Shown here: piece after piece, positions 61,563 through 64,000 of the stretch
How positions within the stretch are numbered: position 1 is the first letter of the stretch
Layout of the letters: each line of letters begins with the position of its first letter
Made by a program: the position numbers and the translations under genes
Notes under the pieces: generated by a model
Databases searched by the model: none
What the model was told of the DNA's origin: nothing
The model's input: the letters and a program-made list of their open reading frames with translations, nothing else
Source: Spirosoma montaniterrae
GTDB taxonomy: Bacteria; Bacteroidota; Bacteroidia; Cytophagales; Spirosomataceae
DNA length: 64,000 bases
NCBI RefSeq assembly: GCF_001988955.1
Contig: NZ_CP014263.1
Coordinates: forward strand, 186,001 to 250,000
Direction of reading: 5' to 3'

Positions 61563-61737
61563 TGGCTGGCGCGTGTAGAGACGCAAAGGGTTGCGTCTCT
61601 ACAGGTGACCATCCGGCGTAGAGACGCAACCCTTTGCGTCTTTTTCGCGTCAGCCACGTTGGATGTCTCTTTCGCGCCAGCCATCACCCCCTTTGCGTCT
61701 CTTTCGCGTCAGCCATTACCCCTTCGCATCAGCCACA
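61563..61737. repeat. GTAGAGACGCAA palindromic element, largest copy
   Basis: Perfect 12-bp stem GTAGAGACGCAA-AGGG-TTGCGTCTCTAC (61575-61602), loop with CCATCCGG, complementary half GTAGAGACGCAACCCTTTGC from 61618, then two to three decaying CCTTTGCGTCTCTTTCGCGT half-units. The outer ends are TGGCTGGCGC and GCGTCAGCCA. Confidence 0.95.
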
Positions 61738-61891
61738 CGCCAATGCATCAACAGGGTTTATAGACTCATAAATAGGCACCCACGCCCTATTCAGGAAATA
61801 ATCAAAAAATTTATTCAAAAAGCGCAAGGGTAATCGGGTCGTGTAGGACTCTTCCCCATAGAAAGCCTATTCCTACTCCCAACGTCTGCCG

Positions 61892-62614
61892 ATGGACGCC
61901 CAATTTGACGCTGAACAACCCGACCGCATCCGGCCCCTGCGCCGGGCACCCAACATTGACCCGGCCAATGCCTCGCCCGACCCGGAACTGTTTATCCGGC
62001 AGGCGTTTGCCGAGCATCCCGAAAAGGGGTATGAACTGCTGTTTCGGCGGTATTACGCGCCCCTGTGCAGCCATGCGGCCCGCTTTATCTATGACCGGCA
62101 GGCCGCCGAAGACGTAGTGATCGACGTATTCTCGCAGTTCTGGCAGAAACGGCTCGACCTGTCAGTAACCACTTCGTTTCGGGCGTACCTATTTACCATT
62201 GTTAGGAATCGGGCGTTCTGGCATCTGCGCCGGGAGTTTGGCCGCGAACTGCCCACCGACAATCTACCCGACGAAGACTTCACCGACGCGTTGGCAACGC
62301 CCCTGCAAACGCTGCAATTCAGTGAGTTATACATCACCATCAACGACACCATTCGGTCGGCATCGGCCCATAGTCAGAAGGTGTTTGTGATGAGCCGGTT
62401 CGAGGGTAAGAAAAACGCGCAGATCGCCGAAGAACTGGGATTGTCGGTGAAAACCGTGGAAGGCCACATTACTAAAGTGCTCAACCTCTTGCGGCAGGTG
62501 TTGCGGCAAGACGGACTGATTTCGGTAGGGCTGCTGCTGGGTGGCTGGCTAAACGCGCAAGGGATAGACCACCTTTTTCGACTCATCGGTATAGCAACTA
62601 ATCTGAACGTATGA
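61892..62614 (+). CDS. ECF-type RNA polymerase sigma factor
   Basis: 240 residues. Region 2 (AFAEHPEKGYELLFRRYYAP, AAEDVVIDVFSQFWQKRLDL) and region 4 (AHSQKVFVMSRFEGKKNAQI, LSVKTVEGHITKVLNLLRQV). FecI-like group common in Bacteroidota; a long N-terminal extension of ~40 residues. Its stop overlaps the FecR gene start (ATGA). Confidence 0.94.
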   Translation: MDAQFDAEQPDRIRPLRRAPNIDPANASPDPELFIRQAFAEHPEKGYELLFRRYYAPLCSHAARFIYDRQAAEDVVIDVFSQFWQKRLDLSVTTSFRAYLFTIVRNRAFWHLRREFGRELPTDNLPDEDFTDALATPLQTLQFSELYITINDTIRSASAHSQKVFVMSRFEGKKNAQIAEELGLSVKTVEGHITKVLNLLRQVLRQDGLISVGLLLGGWLNAQGIDHLFRLIGIATNLNV

Positions 62615-63594
62615 AGCCCGATCAGTTTAAATCCGTAATTATCAGCTCGTTTGAGGGCCGAAATACCCCCCTGCAACAAACGCTGATTGCCGAATGGCTT
62701 CAACAACCGGCCAACCTGGAACTGTATTATCAATGGCTGGAGGAGTGGGAACGGGCCAATCCGCAATTTTTGCCCGATACTGACGTGGCTTTCCGGCGTT
62801 CGCTGCAACAGGCAGGCCCGGCTGAGGTGGCGCAGGTAGTGCCGATGCCCGGTCGGCAGTGGGGCCGCTGGCTTATGGCTGCATCGGTGCTGGTGGTTCT
62901 GTCAAGCATTGGCTGGCTACTCCGCGACAACATCCGTTACCGGAATGAGCAAACGGCCTACGGTGAACTTCGCACGCTTACCCTGCCCGACGGGAGCCGC
63001 GTAACGCTGAACGCCAACACCCGGCTGCGGTTGCCGCGCTGGCGGTTTGGCACTGGCTCACGCGAGGTGTGGCTAACGGGCGAGGCCGAATTTTCGGTAC
63101 AGCACCTGCCTGAACATCAGCCGTTTGTTGTGCATACGCCCGATGGCCTGAACGTACACGTGCTCGGCACCGAGTTCGTAGTTTACAGCCGGGCGCGGGG
63201 TACGAAAGTGGTCTTGACCAAAGGCCGGGTGCAACTCCAGAACGCCCGTGCCGATACCGCCAAACCGCTGCTGATGCTGCCCGGCGACGTAGTGATGCGT
63301 CCTGCCAATGGGCAGTTAACCCTGCGACACCGGCAGCCATTACCGGTGCATACGGTCTGGAAAAACCATCAGTTTGCATTCAACAATACCCCGGTGGCCG
63401 AGGTGGCCTATCGCATTCGGGAGCAATTCGGCGTAACCGTTATCCTTGCCGACACGGGCTTAGCCAACCGTCGGATTGGTGGTACGTTCAGCGCGCAAAC
63501 CGCCGACGAACTGCTGATCGTAGTGGCGCAATTGCTGGGTGCCGATGTCGTCAAGACCAATTCCCTTCAGTATCAACTTAGTACCAACCCCTAA
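62611..63594 (+). CDS. FecR-family anti-sigma factor
   Basis: 327 residues. N-terminal cytoplasmic anti-sigma domain (~1-85), one membrane helix (WLMAASVLVVLSSIGWLL), then the periplasmic FecR domain (TLPDGSRVTLNANTRLRLPR, GEAEFSVQHLPEHQPFVVHT) and the C-terminal STN-interacting domain. Transmits a signal from the TonB-dependent receptor encoded downstream to the sigma factor. Overlaps the sigma gene by 4 bases. Confidence 0.95.
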   Translation: MKPDQFKSVIISSFEGRNTPLQQTLIAEWLQQPANLELYYQWLEEWERANPQFLPDTDVAFRRSLQQAGPAEVAQVVPMPGRQWGRWLMAASVLVVLSSIGWLLRDNIRYRNEQTAYGELRTLTLPDGSRVTLNANTRLRLPRWRFGTGSREVWLTGEAEFSVQHLPEHQPFVVHTPDGLNVHVLGTEFVVYSRARGTKVVLTKGRVQLQNARADTAKPLLMLPGDVVMRPANGQLTLRHRQPLPVHTVWKNHQFAFNNTPVAEVAYRIREQFGVTVILADTGLANRRIGGTFSAQTADELLIVVAQLLGADVVKTNSLQYQLSTNP

Positions 63595-63621
63595 TCGTCT
63601 ATTCGTAAACCCAGTACTTCT

Positions 63622-64000
63622 ATGCACAAACTCCTACGCATTCCATTCGTGCTGACGACGGGTTGTTTGCTCAGTGTGCCCCCGTTGCATGCCCAGCTTT
63701 TGGCCCGGCAGTCGGTGGCCCGGCAGCAGGTGGTGGCCCAGCCCGAAACCGGTACGCTCCGGCTCCGCGATGCCATCATGCAACTCAAAAAGCAATATGG
63801 CGTCGATATAATTTTTGAAGAACGCCTGCTCGATGGCATTTCCATTCGGGCCGATCTGCTTACATCTGGTGGCAACGTAGAGCGCACACTGACTAACCTG
63901 CTGCGTTCGACGAAGCTGAGTTACAAACGCGTTCGTCGCGATGCGTTCGTGATTCTGAGTCAGAAATCTGAACAAAAAACCGAACAGAAAACCAGCTATC
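63622..64000 (+). CDS. TonB-dependent receptor with STN domain (SusC/FecA type), partial
   Basis: Open to the window end (126 codons). Signal MHKLLRIPFVLTTGCLLSVP and an STN domain (TLRLRDAIMQLKKQYGVDII, VERTLTNLLRSTKLSYKRVR, AFVILSQK). Placed after sigma and FecR genes as the outer-membrane signal-transducing transporter of the system. The substrate cannot be told; the barrel and plug are outside the window. Confidence 0.88.
   Translation, partial: MHKLLRIPFVLTTGCLLSVPPLHAQLLARQSVARQQVVAQPETGTLRLRDAIMQLKKQYGVDIIFEERLLDGISIRADLLTSGGNVERTLTNLLRSTKLSYKRVRRDAFVILSQKSEQKTEQKTSY

Larger units (their letters stand above)
61360..61891. other. 532-base intergenic stretch, tandem and palindromic repeats
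   Basis: Between the M61 gene and the sigma factor gene. It holds an 11-bp tandem repeat and the largest copy of the GAGACGCAA element. Short frames here are repeat translations. The last ~150 bases, with the sigma promoter presumably, show no strong consensus. Confidence 0.7.

Noticed and set aside
25901..61737. CRISPR array
   Set aside because: Repeats are palindromic, dispersed kilobases apart, with no regular spacers and no cas genes.
61428..61763. 111-codon frame over the repeats upstream of the sigma gene
   Set aside because: Consists of the 11-bp tandem and the GAGACGCAA element; same peptide text as in other copies, no gene character.

Overview
The window looks like a chromosome segment from a cytophagal member of the Bacteroidota (Spirosoma, Fibrella or Rudanella type). 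The evidence is type IX secretion cargo with both sorting-domain classes, PorT, an ECF sigma / FecR / STN-TonB triad, a one-protein hybrid two-component regulator ending in an AraC domain, a Tgt without zinc cysteines, and promoters of the form TTTG-N20/21-TAnnTTTG. No species can be named from the sequence alone. Most genes are G+C-moderate and tightly packed. Three patches stand out as foreign or decaying: 9.2-13.0 kb beside tRNA-Val, 19.9-21.8 kb beside tRNA-Asn, and 40.5-42.9 kb.

Layout: 1-3.1 kb has a malic enzyme (cut by the window edge), a small barrel protein and a Crp-like regulator. 3.2-9.2 kb is a carbohydrate-type catabolic set: sulfatase, AraC regulator, an internally deleted DUF1080 gene, a Tat-exported Gfo/Idh oxidoreductase, a sugar isomerase-like protein and a PhyH dioxygenase. 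9.2-13.0 kb is an accessory patch with a relic toxin-antitoxin pair and unknown proteins, ending at tRNA-Val. 13.3-19.7 kb is housekeeping: porT, menG/ubiE, dipeptidase, tgt, glycosyltransferase, rsmG, a PH-like protein. tRNA-Asn follows, then an A+T-rich KAP NTPase. 21.8-31.2 kb holds a DUF4142 lipoprotein, a large hybrid sensor-regulator and a secreted-protein cluster. 31.3-37.2 kb is a complete phenylalanine/tyrosine degradation operon (hmgA, hpd, phhA, marR, fahA, flavin reductase). 37.4-49.8 kb holds a nucleotidyltransferase, a YgiQ-type radical SAM protein, an HxlR-controlled electrophile-stress set, a DUF937/OmpA protein, ribBA, a CHU_C secreted protein, ybaB and a glycosyltransferase. 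50-57.9 kb has pspC, csp, lysS, SPFH-Arc and the rpmH-rnpA-ctpA-tsaB-coaX run. 58-64 kb has an SDR, a TetR, an M61 peptidase and the sigma/FecR/TonB system.

The most unusual property is repeat content. A palindromic element built on a GTAGAGACGCAA hairpin occurs at six places. One copy is read in frame inside rnpA and adds about 38 residues to RNase P protein; another abuts a stop codon; a third can be read as an N-terminal extension of phhA. A different G-rich palindrome is inserted in frame in tsaB. Many gene junctions are filled by long, locus-specific inverted repeats (31-32 bp perfect arms in two cases). 15-bp tandem repeats expand two further coding genes. This resembles in principle the protein-coding palindromic elements known from Rickettsia, but in a different phylum and with different sequences, and it is my main candidate for an undescribed system.
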